Of a stretch of 62,427 nt of DNA, positions 53,195-62,314 are shown piece by piece. The stretch is from Weissella cibaria (lineage in GTDB: Bacteria > Bacillota > Bacilli > Lactobacillales > Lactobacillaceae), in assembly GCF_004521965.1 (NCBI RefSeq), contig NZ_SDGK01000016.1, forward strand, positions 1 through 62,427. Reading direction: 5' to 3'. The notes beneath the pieces were generated by a model, which was given only the letters and a program-made list of their open reading frames with translations, had not been told where the DNA came from and made no database searches. The translations under genes were made by a program, and so were the position numbers. Numbering within the stretch: position 1 is the first letter of the stretch; every line of letters starts with the position of its first letter.

Positions 53195-53871
53195 TACACC
53201 GTAACCAGCGGAGCTAACCGAGCGTATGTCTTCTCCCCAATCCCAGCAACTTCTTGCAAGTCATCGACCGTTTTAAATCCACCCATCGTTTCACGCTGGG
53301 TCACAATATCCTGAGCCCGCTTTTCACCCACGCCTGGCAGGGTTTGCAATTCAACAACCGTCGCCGTATTCAAATTGATAAGTGATGTTTCAGTGGCTAT
53401 TGTAGCTGACGTTGTTGATGGTGCGGTGGCGCTTGGTTGTCCCGGTAACGGATAGGCATCTGGCACTATTTCAGAACCGTTCGGTATATACAGTACCTGA
53501 CCATTCGTTAAGGAGGCTGCCAGATTCAAGCGGGTGCGGTCGACAGTCGCTAGTGTCCCGCCCGCTTTTTCAAGGGCATCCGCCATAATTGGTGGCACTC
53601 TAAATTTATAAACGCCTGGTCGGTGCACAGCACCCTTCACATCAACCACGACGGTTGCCGATTGGACCGCCGACTGCACGGTCCGTGTGACTGAAACTGT
53701 TTTTTGTGTTGATTGGTCAGCCGCTACACTTGTCGAAATATCTCGTGGTAGCCCTGGTGCGGTCTGTGAACACTGCCACCAAACAACTAAACCAACACCG
53801 ATAACAATTAGGCCAGTTGCAAACCAAATCATATGCTGAAATCGATAATAATGCGCTTTTAGATTTGCCAT
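53194..53871 (-). CDS. comEA: competence protein ComEA
   Basis: 225 aa. N-terminal membrane anchor (MIWFATGLIVIGVGLVVWW), Ser/Thr linker, SLBB domain (VDVKGAVHRPGVYKF, GQVLYIPNGSEIV) and C-terminal helix-hairpin-helix pair INLNTATVVELQTLPGVGEKRA. Binds incoming double-stranded DNA at the cell surface. ATG 53871 with GGAGG. An ISL3 element ends 54 bp upstream, and no ComX-box (TACGAATA type) or good promoter remains in between. Confidence 0.95.
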   Translation of the reverse strand: MANLKAHYYRFQHMIWFATGLIVIGVGLVVWWQCSQTAPGLPRDISTSVAADQSTQKTVSVTRTVQSAVQSATVVVDVKGAVHRPGVYKFRVPPIMADALEKAGGTLATVDRTRLNLAASLTNGQVLYIPNGSEIVPDAYPLPGQPSATAPSTTSATIATETSLINLNTATVVELQTLPGVGEKRAQDIVTQRETMGGFKTVDDLQEVAGIGEKTYARLAPLVTV

Positions 53872-54064
53872 GTTTTTTCCTCCAGTAATAGAGACACATA
53901 ACCAATCAAAAAGTCCAAAAAAAGGGTTCTATTCTTTTTGGCGTTGGTGGTTAATCGCCAACGCTTTTTTGCATTTATCAATCATTCTCAGAACAACAAT
54001 AAAAACACCAATAGCTCGGTGTATCCTAAAGTCGTCTAAGACCAAAATACAAGGAGAGCTATTG

Positions 54065-55333
54065 ATGTCTTTAAATGATTCTATCCTACGTAGCGTCGGA
54101 TTAACAGACCCAAATTTCGAATTTTTAATGGATGATAACGGTGAATTCAACCACATCTCATATCGTGGAAAAGATAATCATAAAACTATCGTTTATGAAG
54201 CTGCACTACACGGTGATATGGATCGATGCACGTTGTGTGGCCAAGAGAGCATATTAACCAAAAATGGTTTCAGCAAACCCACCGAAGTAAAGCTACCCGC
54301 AACTAACGGTTTCGACAACCGCCTACGCCTGCGTAAGCAGCGCTATTACTGCCATGAGTGCAACGCTTCCGTAGTTGTGTCATCACCCGATTTAGAAGAA
54401 GCCCGAAACATCTCTAAACCCCTACGCCTTCAAGTTATTCGACTGGCTATGGAGGATATTTCAGAGAAAGTTATCGGTTTTATTTTGCGTCTTTCACACT
54501 CAACAGTTCACCGTGTTATCAACGACGAACTCCAGGATTATCGTTATGACTACAGTCATTTACCAGCAGTTCTAAGCTTCGATGAAATTCGAATTAGCAG
54601 ATCATACGCTTTCGTGTATGCATCACCTGACAACTTTATGGAGATATTGCCAAGTCGTGATTTAAACACAATCCGAAGTTATTTCTATGGCTTCTCTTTG
54701 AAGCAACGCCAGGCAGTCACGCACGTCGTCATGGACATGAACGCTAGCTACGCTACCCTCGTGCCGGAACTATTTCCTAATGCCCAAATTGTCATTGATC
54801 GATTCCATATCGTTCAACTAATGACCCGTGCCATCAACACTATTCGCACAGGCATTCAGCATCTACTTGATAAGCACTCTCGTGAATACAAAATAATGAA
54901 AAACGGCTGGCGCCTTTTCCTCAAAAAATACAGCAACTTAGAAACTACCCATCGTAAATATATGCGAGGCTTGAACGAATATATCACGGAAGAAGAAGCT
55001 CTCACGCTAGTGTTCAAATCATTTCCGGTTCTCGAGGCGGCTTATTTAGTTTACCAAGAAGCTTTAGAAGCAATGGACAAGCGTAGCCCCGAGCTAATTC
55101 ATGCATTGATCAGCACTTACAAACCGGTGGGTTCCGCCATGGACGTGACCATCGGTACTTTTAAGCGCAATTTAAAAGGCATCCTCGAAAGTCTTCGTTG
55201 CCCATGGTCAAACGGTAAAATCGAAGGCATCAACCGTCGCCTTAAGCAAATAGCTCGTACCGCATACGGTTATCAAAACCTCGGTAATTACATGCGACGC
55301 ATCCGTATCCAAATGAAGTATGGAAAATTCTAA
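54065..55333 (+). CDS. ISL3-family transposase
   Basis: 422 aa from ATG 54065 (AAGGAGAG upstream). N-terminal zinc ribbon (RCTLCGQ and YYCHECN, Cys at about 55/58/96/99), helix-turn-helix (SEKVIGFILRLSHSTVHRVI), then the DDE nuclease: LSFDEIRISRS, VIDRFHIVQLMTRAIN and WSNGKIEGINRRLKQIARTAYGY. Full length with no breaks, so possibly active. A hairpin terminator follows at 55344-55378. Confidence 0.95.
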   Translation: MSLNDSILRSVGLTDPNFEFLMDDNGEFNHISYRGKDNHKTIVYEAALHGDMDRCTLCGQESILTKNGFSKPTEVKLPATNGFDNRLRLRKQRYYCHECNASVVVSSPDLEEARNISKPLRLQVIRLAMEDISEKVIGFILRLSHSTVHRVINDELQDYRYDYSHLPAVLSFDEIRISRSYAFVYASPDNFMEILPSRDLNTIRSYFYGFSLKQRQAVTHVVMDMNASYATLVPELFPNAQIVIDRFHIVQLMTRAINTIRTGIQHLLDKHSREYKIMKNGWRLFLKKYSNLETTHRKYMRGLNEYITEEEALTLVFKSFPVLEAAYLVYQEALEAMDKRSPELIHALISTYKPVGSAMDVTIGTFKRNLKGILESLRCPWSNGKIEGINRRLKQIARTAYGYQNLGNYMRRIRIQMKYGKF

Positions 55334-55343
55334 AAAAAGTGGT

Positions 55344-55376
55344 GACAACATTTCTGTCATCACCACTTTTTGCGAC
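55344..55376 (+). terminator. terminator of the transposase gene
   Basis: AAAGTGGTGAC pairs with GTCATCACCACTTT, T tail; lies inside the IS. Confidence 0.75.
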
Positions 55377-55467
55377 TCTTCAAATCGCGTTAATTTTCAA
55401 ATTCATTGTCGACCAACGCTATTTGGCATAGAGCCATTATTTCACAAAGAAGTTACATCATAAGACA

Positions 55468-55508
55468 CAAAAAGTGCTCGGCCATCAAAGGACCAAGCAC
55501 TTTTTTAA
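55468..55508 (-). terminator. terminator of the LysM protein gene
   Basis: AAAAAGTGCTTGG-CC / GG-C-GAGCACTTTTT with T tail on the minus strand. Confidence 0.8.
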
Positions 55509-55532
55509 TCATCTATTGAAATACGATAAATC

Positions 55533-56333
55533 TTACCACCAACCGTTAGAAGTACGGAATTGTACGGCACCATCAACTGAACCGTAACGTGAAACGGCGT
55601 AGTTAACCAAACCATTAGTTTGCGTGGCAACGTCACCCGTTCCCCAGCCTTCCTTAGTTTGACCCAATCCCATGTAACCGTTTGGTGAAACGGCGTTAGG
55701 ATTACCACCTGATTCAGGTATTACGATATTTTGCCACAAGGCATCAGTACCACCATTAGCGATGAATTGGGCATAAACTGAACCGCCAGCAGCTGGTGCA
55801 GCTGCAGGAGCGGCTTGTTGCGCAACTGGGACAACTTGCTCAGCAACAGTAGTATCTTGTGCAACCGGTTGTGCTTGAACTGAAGCAGCAGTGGCTTCTG
55901 ACTCAGCAGCCTTTGCGGCAGCGGCTTCTGACGCGGCAACTGATGATGCAACGGCCTCTGAAGCAGCGGCAGATGATGCGGCTGCTTCTGATGCAGCAGT
56001 CATTGAAGCAACAGCTTCTGACATTGCTAATGAGGCAGCATCTGATGCAGCGCTGTTGGCTGATGCTGCAGCGGTCGTGTTCAACGCATTTTCGTTAAGC
56101 TCTTCTTGCGTTGGCACTTCGATTTGTTGATCAGCAAAGATCATGTTTGCGTCAGTAATCTTGTTAGTCTTAACCAAGTCTTCAACAGTCAAGTTAAACT
56201 TGTTTGCCAATTCTGACAATGTGTCGCCCTTTTGAACCGTGTATGTTGAAGCGGCGTTTGCAACAGTTTGGCCTGCAACCAATACTGAAGCCAAACCGGC
56301 GATCGTCAATGCTGTTTCTTTCATCTTACTCAT
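55533..56333 (-). CDS. secreted LysM protein with Apf-type muralytic domain
   Basis: 266 aa. Signal peptide (TALTIAGLASVLVAGQTVANA, cut near 27), LysM domain (about 29-74: YTVQKGDTLSELANKFNL, VEDLVKTNKI), a low-complexity Ala/Ser/Glu linker (about 85-180), and the C-terminal aggregation-promoting-factor/transglycosylase-like domain: FIANGGTDALWQNIVIPESGG, NPNAVSPNGYMGLGQT, AVQFRTSNGWW. Binds peptidoglycan and probably trims it or shapes the surface. A WalR-type box lies in its upstream region. The Ala-rich linker produces a long plus-strand frame that is not a gene. Confidence 0.9.
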   Translation of the reverse strand: MSKMKETALTIAGLASVLVAGQTVANAASTYTVQKGDTLSELANKFNLTVEDLVKTNKITDANMIFADQQIEVPTQEELNENALNTTAAASANSAASDAASLAMSEAVASMTAASEAAASSAAASEAVASSVAASEAAAAKAAESEATAASVQAQPVAQDTTVAEQVVPVAQQAAPAAAPAAGGSVYAQFIANGGTDALWQNIVIPESGGNPNAVSPNGYMGLGQTKEGWGTGDVATQTNGLVNYAVSRYGSVDGAVQFRTSNGWW

Positions 56334-56339
56334 AATCAG

Positions 56340-56560
56340 TTAAACACTCCTAAGGATTGTATCTATGTCGTGCGAACCTTATGGCTCAAGCACGTTCTCT
56401 TATATGAGGCTTTTTCCCTGCCTCAATCACAAAACATAGTTTACCAAGCTGAGCAGGTTTAAAATTACACATTCATTACATAACATGTCTAGAAACAATA
56501 TTATGACCACTTTTATGTCACATTAACGTTACATAAGGTGTGTTACACGTGTAAACCATT
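56340..56560 (-). promoter_or_regulatory. upstream region of the LysM gene with WalR-type box
   Basis: Minus strand TGTAAT-GAATG-TGTAAT (56464-56480) is an exact match to the WalR (YycF) consensus of two TGTWAH half-sites 5 apart. A weaker copy TGTAAC-GTTAA-TGTGAC lies at about 56519-56535. TTAATG-n17-TAATAT could be a promoter near 56500. The leader to the start has hairpins GAGGC..GCCTC and CGTGC..GCACG. Confidence 0.6.
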
Positions 56561-56633
56561 GATATATAGGCATCCTTCATTGTTTATTTAACCGGTTAAG
56601 TAGGCCGTTTTTTGTAACTTAAATTGATAAATA

Positions 56634-56666
56634 AAAACCGGAAAGCGTTGTTTTCCCGGCTTTTGT
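56634..56666 (-). terminator. terminator of coaA
   Basis: AAAGCCGGGAAA / TTTCCGGTTTTT hairpin with T tail on the minus strand. Confidence 0.75.
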
Positions 56667-56707
56667 CTATTTTTGTCACATTCATGACACGTTGAAAAGT
56701 AATAAAA

Positions 56708-57652
56708 TTAGAATTTACGTAACCAAATTTCGTTAACGCCGTGTCCAGCTGCCTTATGAAGAATCAAATCGGCCCGTTCACGCGTTGGTAAAATATAGTC
56801 CGTTAAGTTTGGTAGGTTAACCGTTTCCCAAACGCGACGCGCACCAGCCACCGCTTCAGCGACTGGAATTTGCGTATAAGGGAAGAAGAAATTCGTTGGA
56901 TCCGCCTCTTCTTTTGCTTGTTGCAACAGTGCCTCAAATCGATCAATGTACCAATGCTCAATTAATGACGTCTCTGCATCCACATATAGTGATAAATCGA
57001 AAAAGTCTGACAAGTAGACTGGTGAATTAGGTGCCGCTTGTAAGGTATTGATTCCTTCGACAATAAAAATCTCTGGGCGCTTAAAAGTGTCGAATTCATT
57101 CACTAAGACATCTGATATGTCGTGCGAATAGCGTGGTGACCGAACAACTTCATCGCCATCTTTAACGTTATTCATAAATTCAAGCAGCGCTGGCATATCG
57201 TACGATTCTGGGAACCCCTTCCGATCAAAAATGCCTTGTACTTGCAATTCATCATTAGGCAGCAAGAAACCATCAGTTGTCGTTAAAGCAACATTAAGTT
57301 CACCATACTCCGCTTGTAACATGTATTGTAGCAGCCGGGCTGTGGTTGATTTACCAACTGCCACAGAACCAGCGATGCCGATAACAAACGGGCTCGGCTT
57401 AATTGTTCGCCCTAAAAAGCGCTCACGTTCTTCGCGATCACGCAAATATTGCGCATGACGCAACTTAATGTAATGAACCAACGGATCATAGACATCGGCA
57501 ACATCACTCATTGAAATTTGGTCATTAAACGCTTTAATTTCTCCCAATACCTTTGGTGTGACGTGAGATATATCCCGGTCAGCTGCAGGCACGACTAATT
57601 CGTGCCATTCATCACGTTGAAATACTGCATAATTAAACGGTGCCTCACTCAT
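56708..57652 (-). CDS. coaA: type I pantothenate kinase
   Basis: 314 aa. P-loop IGIAGSVAVGKSTTARLLQYML, TTDGFLLPN, SYDMPALLEFMNNVKDG, PEIFIVEGINTLQ, YVDAETSLIEHWYIDRF. Phosphorylates pantothenate, the first step to coenzyme A. Five bases after helD; likely cotranscribed with it. Confidence 0.97.
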   Translation of the reverse strand: MSEAPFNYAVFQRDEWHELVVPAADRDISHVTPKVLGEIKAFNDQISMSDVADVYDPLVHYIKLRHAQYLRDREERERFLGRTIKPSPFVIGIAGSVAVGKSTTARLLQYMLQAEYGELNVALTTTDGFLLPNDELQVQGIFDRKGFPESYDMPALLEFMNNVKDGDEVVRSPRYSHDISDVLVNEFDTFKRPEIFIVEGINTLQAAPNSPVYLSDFFDLSLYVDAETSLIEHWYIDRFEALLQQAKEEADPTNFFFPYTQIPVAEAVAGARRVWETVNLPNLTDYILPTRERADLILHKAAGHGVNEIWLRKF

Positions 57653-57657
57653 GGTTC

Positions 57658-59940
57658 TTACCCCTTTTCGTACAAACGCTCGTCAACTTCAGCAAGTAAT
57701 GGCGTCAATGTCGTTACCGCCAATACCGTCAATTGGTGCATGGCACGTGATGCAATTGTGTAGACCAACTGACGTTCATCATCGCCGTGGTAAACGCCTT
57801 CAGAAGCATCCCACATAATCACAGCATCAAATTCAAGTCCCTTAGCCAAGTAGGCCGGCACAATAATTGTACCCGGTACCAGACGTTGGTTCTCAGTCCG
57901 GATAATGGTCACGTCAGCGTGTTCACGGAGCGTCTCGTACGCAACTTCCGCATCTGCCAACGTCTTGGTAATAATTGCAGTTGTTTCATCAGCTTCATCA
58001 TTAGCGACCAATTGCATCAAGGTTGCTTCAACCATCTTATCTTGCGACGGCAAAATCTTAACAACCGGCTTATCACCCTCACGTTCAAAGGCATCAATTT
58101 GCGCACCGTTAATCAAAATGGCCTTTGAGTAATCGGTAATTTGTTGCGTTGACCGATACGTTTGCGTTAATTGCACGTATTCTGACTTTTCTGTATCAAA
58201 CAAACGTGACAATTCATCCTGCAGACTGACGGCGTTTTCTTTCGTGAAGATGGCTTGGTTCAAATCACCCAACATCGTAAAGCGGGCACGTGGGAAACTG
58301 AACTTCAAAAAGGCCAATTGGAACGGTGTGTAGTCTTGGATTTCATCAATAAAGACAAAACGAATGTCACGCTCCCCGCGACTACCCTTAATCAAGTCGA
58401 ATAACAACATAAATGGTGTCATATCGGCCATTGGTAATTCACCATTCTTCATCTTATTCACTGTGTATTCTACCGACTTGGCCCAATCCGCTTCAGTGAT
58501 ATCATAAGCCGCCAAATTAACCAACTTTGGTACAGAACGCAAGAAGTGAATAAATTGATTATTAATATTGATAAAACGATTTCGGTTGACACCCTTGGCA
58601 ATTGGCGCCAAGGCATTCGTTACAATGATTTTAGCCAAATACTTGGTTTCTTCCTCATCAGACTTAAACTCACGCGGGTTATCACCCAACATGGTGTCAT
58701 ACTGTTCTTTCGTCAAGTTTTGAATTTCAGCTTCAACCCAATCAGCTTGCATTTCATTGCCAATTCGACCTTGCAACATCTTCATTAGTCGTTCCTTCGT
58801 ACCTTGAAGACGGTTACCAAGCTTATAATTCTCATTGAATGAATAATAGATGTCGACAATCTTTTCCTTAGAAATGATTTCCTGACCACGGAATTTAATT
58901 GGGCGGACCTTAATATCAGCCTTATTCAAGCCATCGGCATAACGTTGCATAGCATCAAAGTAGACACTCGTGCCCTTCAAGTCAATAATACGCTTTTGAG
59001 CACCGGCTGGTTGCGCTTCAAAACGTTCTTGTAATGTTTCAAGTTGCAACTTTGGCAAACGGCGTGATGCGTATTGGTAATACGTCATTTGAACCATGTT
59101 TTGCTCACCCAATTCAGGCAAAACTTGGTCGATATAATCGTTAAACAGTTGGTTTGGTGAGAACATAACCACTTGACCAGAGTTTAAATGACCACGGTAA
59201 CGGTAAAGGAGGTATGCCACACGTTGCAAAACAGCAGAAGTCTTACCGGAACCTGCCGCTCCTTGTACGAACAACAATTCAGCTGCCGTGTTTCGAATAA
59301 TCTTGTTTTGTTCCTTTTGAATTGTCGTCACGATTGACTTCATCTTGGTTGTTGACTCACCAGACAAAGCATTCAACAACATTTGATCACCGACAACTTC
59401 GTCGGTATCAAAAATCGTCACAATCGTGCCATCTTCAATTTGGAATTGACGCTTCAAGTGAACATTTGCTTCCTGCTTGCCATCCGGCGTTTCGTAGGTC
59501 ACATTACCCAAGCCCGCATCATAATAAATAGAAGAAATAGGTGCTCGCCAGTCGTAAACCAAGAAATTATCTGGTGAGTCAGAGAACGAGGCCAAGCCGA
59601 TATAAATTGGTTCCACCGTGTCCGAACCAGCTTCTTGCACATCAATACGAGCAAAGTATGGTCGCGCTTGTAAACGATCCAAGACAACCGCTTGGTGCTC
59701 AACTGAATTCATCGCCAATTCGCGTTCTTGTAACATCTGTTGCTGTTGACGTACAGACATCGCAGTTTCGAACAAGCTGCCGTATGTTGATGACTTGAAG
59801 CGGACATCGTTCCACCCGTCCTCAACGTCAGCCTGTTTTTGTTCAGCTGTTTTTCGATCTAAATCATTTTGTACCTTCGCGTCTTGAATCTTCTCCAAGA
59901 CGGTATCCAAGCGTTGCTGCTCGGCTTCATATGGTTCCAT
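57658..59940 (-). CDS. helD: UvrD-like helicase HelD (RNA polymerase recycling factor)
   Basis: 760 aa. N-terminal coiled-coil arm (EAEQQRLDTVLEKIQDAK), 1A domain with FVQGAAGSGKTSAVLQRVAYLL, an inserted arm, DEIQDYTPFQLAFLKF, GDLNQAIFTKEN, TYRSTQQITDYSKAIL and C-terminal PAYLAKGLEFDAVIMWDA, IASRAMHQLTVL. The HelD family releases RNA polymerase from DNA or stalled complexes using ATP. ATG after GGGGGA. Unrelated to RecBCD. Confidence 0.9.
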   Translation of the reverse strand: MEPYEAEQQRLDTVLEKIQDAKVQNDLDRKTAEQKQADVEDGWNDVRFKSSTYGSLFETAMSVRQQQQMLQERELAMNSVEHQAVVLDRLQARPYFARIDVQEAGSDTVEPIYIGLASFSDSPDNFLVYDWRAPISSIYYDAGLGNVTYETPDGKQEANVHLKRQFQIEDGTIVTIFDTDEVVGDQMLLNALSGESTTKMKSIVTTIQKEQNKIIRNTAAELLFVQGAAGSGKTSAVLQRVAYLLYRYRGHLNSGQVVMFSPNQLFNDYIDQVLPELGEQNMVQMTYYQYASRRLPKLQLETLQERFEAQPAGAQKRIIDLKGTSVYFDAMQRYADGLNKADIKVRPIKFRGQEIISKEKIVDIYYSFNENYKLGNRLQGTKERLMKMLQGRIGNEMQADWVEAEIQNLTKEQYDTMLGDNPREFKSDEEETKYLAKIIVTNALAPIAKGVNRNRFININNQFIHFLRSVPKLVNLAAYDITEADWAKSVEYTVNKMKNGELPMADMTPFMLLFDLIKGSRGERDIRFVFIDEIQDYTPFQLAFLKFSFPRARFTMLGDLNQAIFTKENAVSLQDELSRLFDTEKSEYVQLTQTYRSTQQITDYSKAILINGAQIDAFEREGDKPVVKILPSQDKMVEATLMQLVANDEADETTAIITKTLADAEVAYETLREHADVTIIRTENQRLVPGTIIVPAYLAKGLEFDAVIMWDASEGVYHGDDERQLVYTIASRAMHQLTVLAVTTLTPLLAEVDERLYEKG

Positions 59941-60043
59941 AAACAGGGGTCCCCCTACGTAAATTTAGTGATTCCATGGTACTACACTTTGGGTCCAATT
60001 ACTACTCTTTTTCAAGTAGTCGTTTTTTACCTAACAATAAATC

Positions 60044-60092
60044 CCAGCCCTGTGACCTAATTAGTCAGCAAAGCTGGGATTTGTTAGCTTTT
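60044..60092 (-). terminator. terminator
   Basis: AAATCCCAGC / GCTGGGATTT long-loop hairpin between the small gene and helD. Confidence 0.7.
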
Positions 60093-60122
60093 ACTAGGCA
60101 AGTCATTGGCTTACCTATCGTA

Positions 60123-60377
60123 TTAATCTTCTTGAGCGTAATCTGTCACGATAAGGTGTTCTAGGAAATCACGTGCGTCAGTTTCATCGGTTGTGCCTGC
60201 AGCGATTTCAGCTTCCACTGCTGCGTGAATCTTAGCCGTAATTACTTCACTTTCTGCATCTGCGGCAATAACGTGCACACGGTGGAATTGGTCTGACCAG
60301 TAAACCTCAGTAGGTCCCCAGGTGTTCAAGTCCAACTTCTTTACCCAATCTTGTACTTCTTGTCTAGTGTATGCCAT
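60123..60377 (-). CDS. hypothetical protein, 84 aa
   Basis: ATG 60377 with GGAGGT. MAYTRQEVQDWVKKLDLNTWG, YWSDQFHRVHVIAADAESEV, ARDFLEHLIVTDYAQED: acidic, soluble, helix-rich. Family unknown; intact and flanked by terminators. Confidence 0.7.
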   Translation of the reverse strand: MAYTRQEVQDWVKKLDLNTWGPTEVYWSDQFHRVHVIAADAESEVITAKIHAAVEAEIAAGTTDETDARDFLEHLIVTDYAQED

Positions 60378-60392
60378 GATGACTACCTCCAA

Positions 60393-60601
60393 CTGCTTTC
60401 GCAGTGATTAACTTCCTTTTTTATTACATGATTAGTATAGAACAACTATTTTGTTGTGGCGATAAAAAGGTCTATTATGGCGAATAAATCGAGGCATTCA
60501 GCGTCCCAAATATGACATACCATCACAGCCTGAAAATCGGCATCAAAAAAACTCGTACCACGTTACATCACTGTACCATAATACGAGTTGTCAAAAGTTA
60601 A
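60393..60601. other. gap with recA terminator
   Basis: AACTCGTATTATGGTACAG / CGTGGTACGAGTTTTTTT hairpin at about 60546-60597 terminates recA. A TATACT-like box near 60432 probably starts the 84-aa gene. No other gene seen. Confidence 0.6.
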
Positions 60602-61753
60602 TTAGTTTTCATCAATTTCGAGTTCAATATCATCCACGTTATCAGCCGACGTATCGTTATCATCAGCTGAAGCATCAGCGCCATCATGACTACCAATGTA
60701 GGCTTCACGAACTTGGTTATACACATCATCGTAAATTGTCTTGTGTTCTGGGTCTTCCAACCAACGAATAACATTGACCTTTCCTTGACCAATCTTTTCG
60801 CCATTATACGAGAACCATGATCCTGACTTAACGATAATATCTTTATCAGCCGCCAAGTCAATCATTTCACCAGTCTTAGAAATTCCCTTACCAAACAAGA
60901 TCTCAACTTCCACTTCACGGAATGGCGCCGCAACCTTATTCTTAACAACCTTAATACGTGTCAAATTACCAACCGACTTGATATCATCCCCATCAGCCTT
61001 CGTCGCATCAATACCACCCTTACGACGAACATCCAAACGCACTGATGAGTAGAACTTCAATGCACGTCCACCAGGCGTTGTTTCTGGGTTACCAAACATG
61101 ATACCGATCTTTTCACGTAATTGGTTAATGAAGATGGCTGTTGTACCAGTCTTCAAAATAGCACCTGACATCTTACGCAAAGCTTGAGACATCATACGCG
61201 CTTGCAAACCAACCGTTGAATCACCGATTTCACCGTCAATTTCAGCCTTTGGCGTCAACGCCGCAACAGAGTCGACAACAACCATGTCAATCGCGCCTGA
61301 TGTAATCAAGGCGTCAGCAATTGCCAATCCTTGTTCACCAGTATCTGGTTGTGACAACAGCAACTCATCAACGTCAACACCCAACGCCTTGGCGTACTCA
61401 ACGTCCATCGCGTTTTCGGCGTCAATATAAGCAACAATTCCACCGTTGCGTTGGGCCTCAGCGACTGCGTGCAAAGCCAACGTCGTCTTACCTGATGATT
61501 CAGGTCCATAGATTTCAATAATACGGCCCTTAGGGTAACCACCAATACCAAGAGCCACGTCCAACTTCAATGAACCAGTTGACGTTGATTGCACCTTCGT
61601 AAATTGACTATCACCAAGCTTCATAACAGATCCCTTACCAAAAGACTTTTCAATCTTCTTCAAGGCTTCGTTCAATGCATTTTGACGTTCCTTAGGATCT
61701 GCAATCTTTCCTTCCAACTTCTTATTTGGGTTGATGTTTTTTCCTGATGCCAT
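60602..61753 (-). CDS. recA: recombinase RecA
   Basis: 383 aa. Walker [83 protein letters not shown]; acidic C-terminal tail rich in Asp. Filament on ssDNA for recombination, SOS signalling and transformation. ATG 61753 with GTGGAGG. -10 TATATT near 61793. No recognisable LexA/DinR box by eye. Confidence 0.98.
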   Translation of the reverse strand: MASGKNINPNKKLEGKIADPKERQNALNEALKKIEKSFGKGSVMKLGDSQFTKVQSTSTGSLKLDVALGIGGYPKGRIIEIYGPESSGKTTLALHAVAEAQRNGGIVAYIDAENAMDVEYAKALGVDVDELLLSQPDTGEQGLAIADALITSGAIDMVVVDSVAALTPKAEIDGEIGDSTVGLQARMMSQALRKMSGAILKTGTTAIFINQLREKIGIMFGNPETTPGGRALKFYSSVRLDVRRKGGIDATKADGDDIKSVGNLTRIKVVKNKVAAPFREVEVEILFGKGISKTGEMIDLAADKDIIVKSGSWFSYNGEKIGQGKVNVIRWLEDPEHKTIYDDVYNQVREAYIGSHDGADASADDNDTSADNVDDIELEIDEN

Positions 61754-61837
61754 TTTTATCGGCCTCCACTTGTTAACTTAAACTTAATATAAATATAGTG
61801 TAACCTAATCACTACAATAATTCAAATGTTTTCCCAA

Positions 61838-62314
61838 CTATTTTGCCAACTCGACGAGTTTCGTCGCAATCGCTGCGAAACCAGCTGCGACACTTGCTTC
61901 CCGCACGGCCTGCCGCTCACCGGTAAAATGGTGCTCCGTTGCGATTACTGAGCCATCTGGTGCCGCTACACCAATGAACACCGTGCCAGCCGGATGCCCT
62001 TCCAGCGCGTCTGGGCCAGCCACTCCGGTGAAGCTAATTCCCCACGCCGTCTGCAACGTTGCTTTCGCACCTGTTGCCATCGCCTTAGCAACCTCTGCCG
62101 ACACCACGCCATACGTGGCAATCATGTCAGCTGGCACACAAACAAGTTGCGTCTTGGCAGCTGCAGCGTATGTCACAAACGCCCCTGGCAAGACAGCTGA
62201 AATACCACTAACACCCGCCAGCGTACTAACAAACATCCCCGCCGTTAAGGATTCTGCCGACGTAATCGTCTCACCTCGTGCAATCAATGCCCGGCCAACT
62301 TCTTCATTCGTCAT
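61838..62314 (-). CDS. cinA: CinA C-terminal domain protein (nicotinamide-nucleotide amidohydrolase)
   Basis: 158 aa from ATG 62314 (GGAGG upstream). TITSAESLTAGMFVSTLAGVSG, VTYAAAAKTQLV, YGVVSAEVAKAMATGA, ISFTGVAGPDALEGHPAGTVFIGV: the PncC/CinA-C domain without the N-terminal COG1058 domain that Gram-positive CinA usually carries, so it is a stand-alone form. Converts NMN to nicotinate mononucleotide. Next to recA, as in Firmicutes. No sign of the missing domain upstream within the window. Confidence 0.92.
   Translation of the reverse strand: MTNEEVGRALIARGETITSAESLTAGMFVSTLAGVSGISAVLPGAFVTYAAAAKTQLVCVPADMIATYGVVSAEVAKAMATGAKATLQTAWGISFTGVAGPDALEGHPAGTVFIGVAAPDGSVIATEHHFTGERQAVREASVAAGFAAIATKLVELAK

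Larger units (their letters stand above)
53925..55435. mobile_element. ISL3-family insertion sequence
   Basis: About 1.5 kb. Imperfect terminal inverted repeats: left GGTTCTAT..GGCGTTGGT (53925-53949) and right, as reverse complement, GGCTCTAT..AGCGTTGGT (to 55435). One transposase gene. The left end holds a hairpin GCGTTGG..CGCCAACGC with T6 (about 53940-53970) that would block read-in. Flanking 8-mers do not match, so no target duplication is visible. Confidence 0.8.

Noticed and set aside
53917-55443. 8-bp target duplication flanking the ISL3 element
   Set aside because: The flanking 8-mers differ.
55891-56130. Ala-rich plus-strand frame of 79 codons
   Set aside because: Antisense to the repetitive Ala/Ser linker of the LysM protein; low-complexity DNA creates open frames on both strands.
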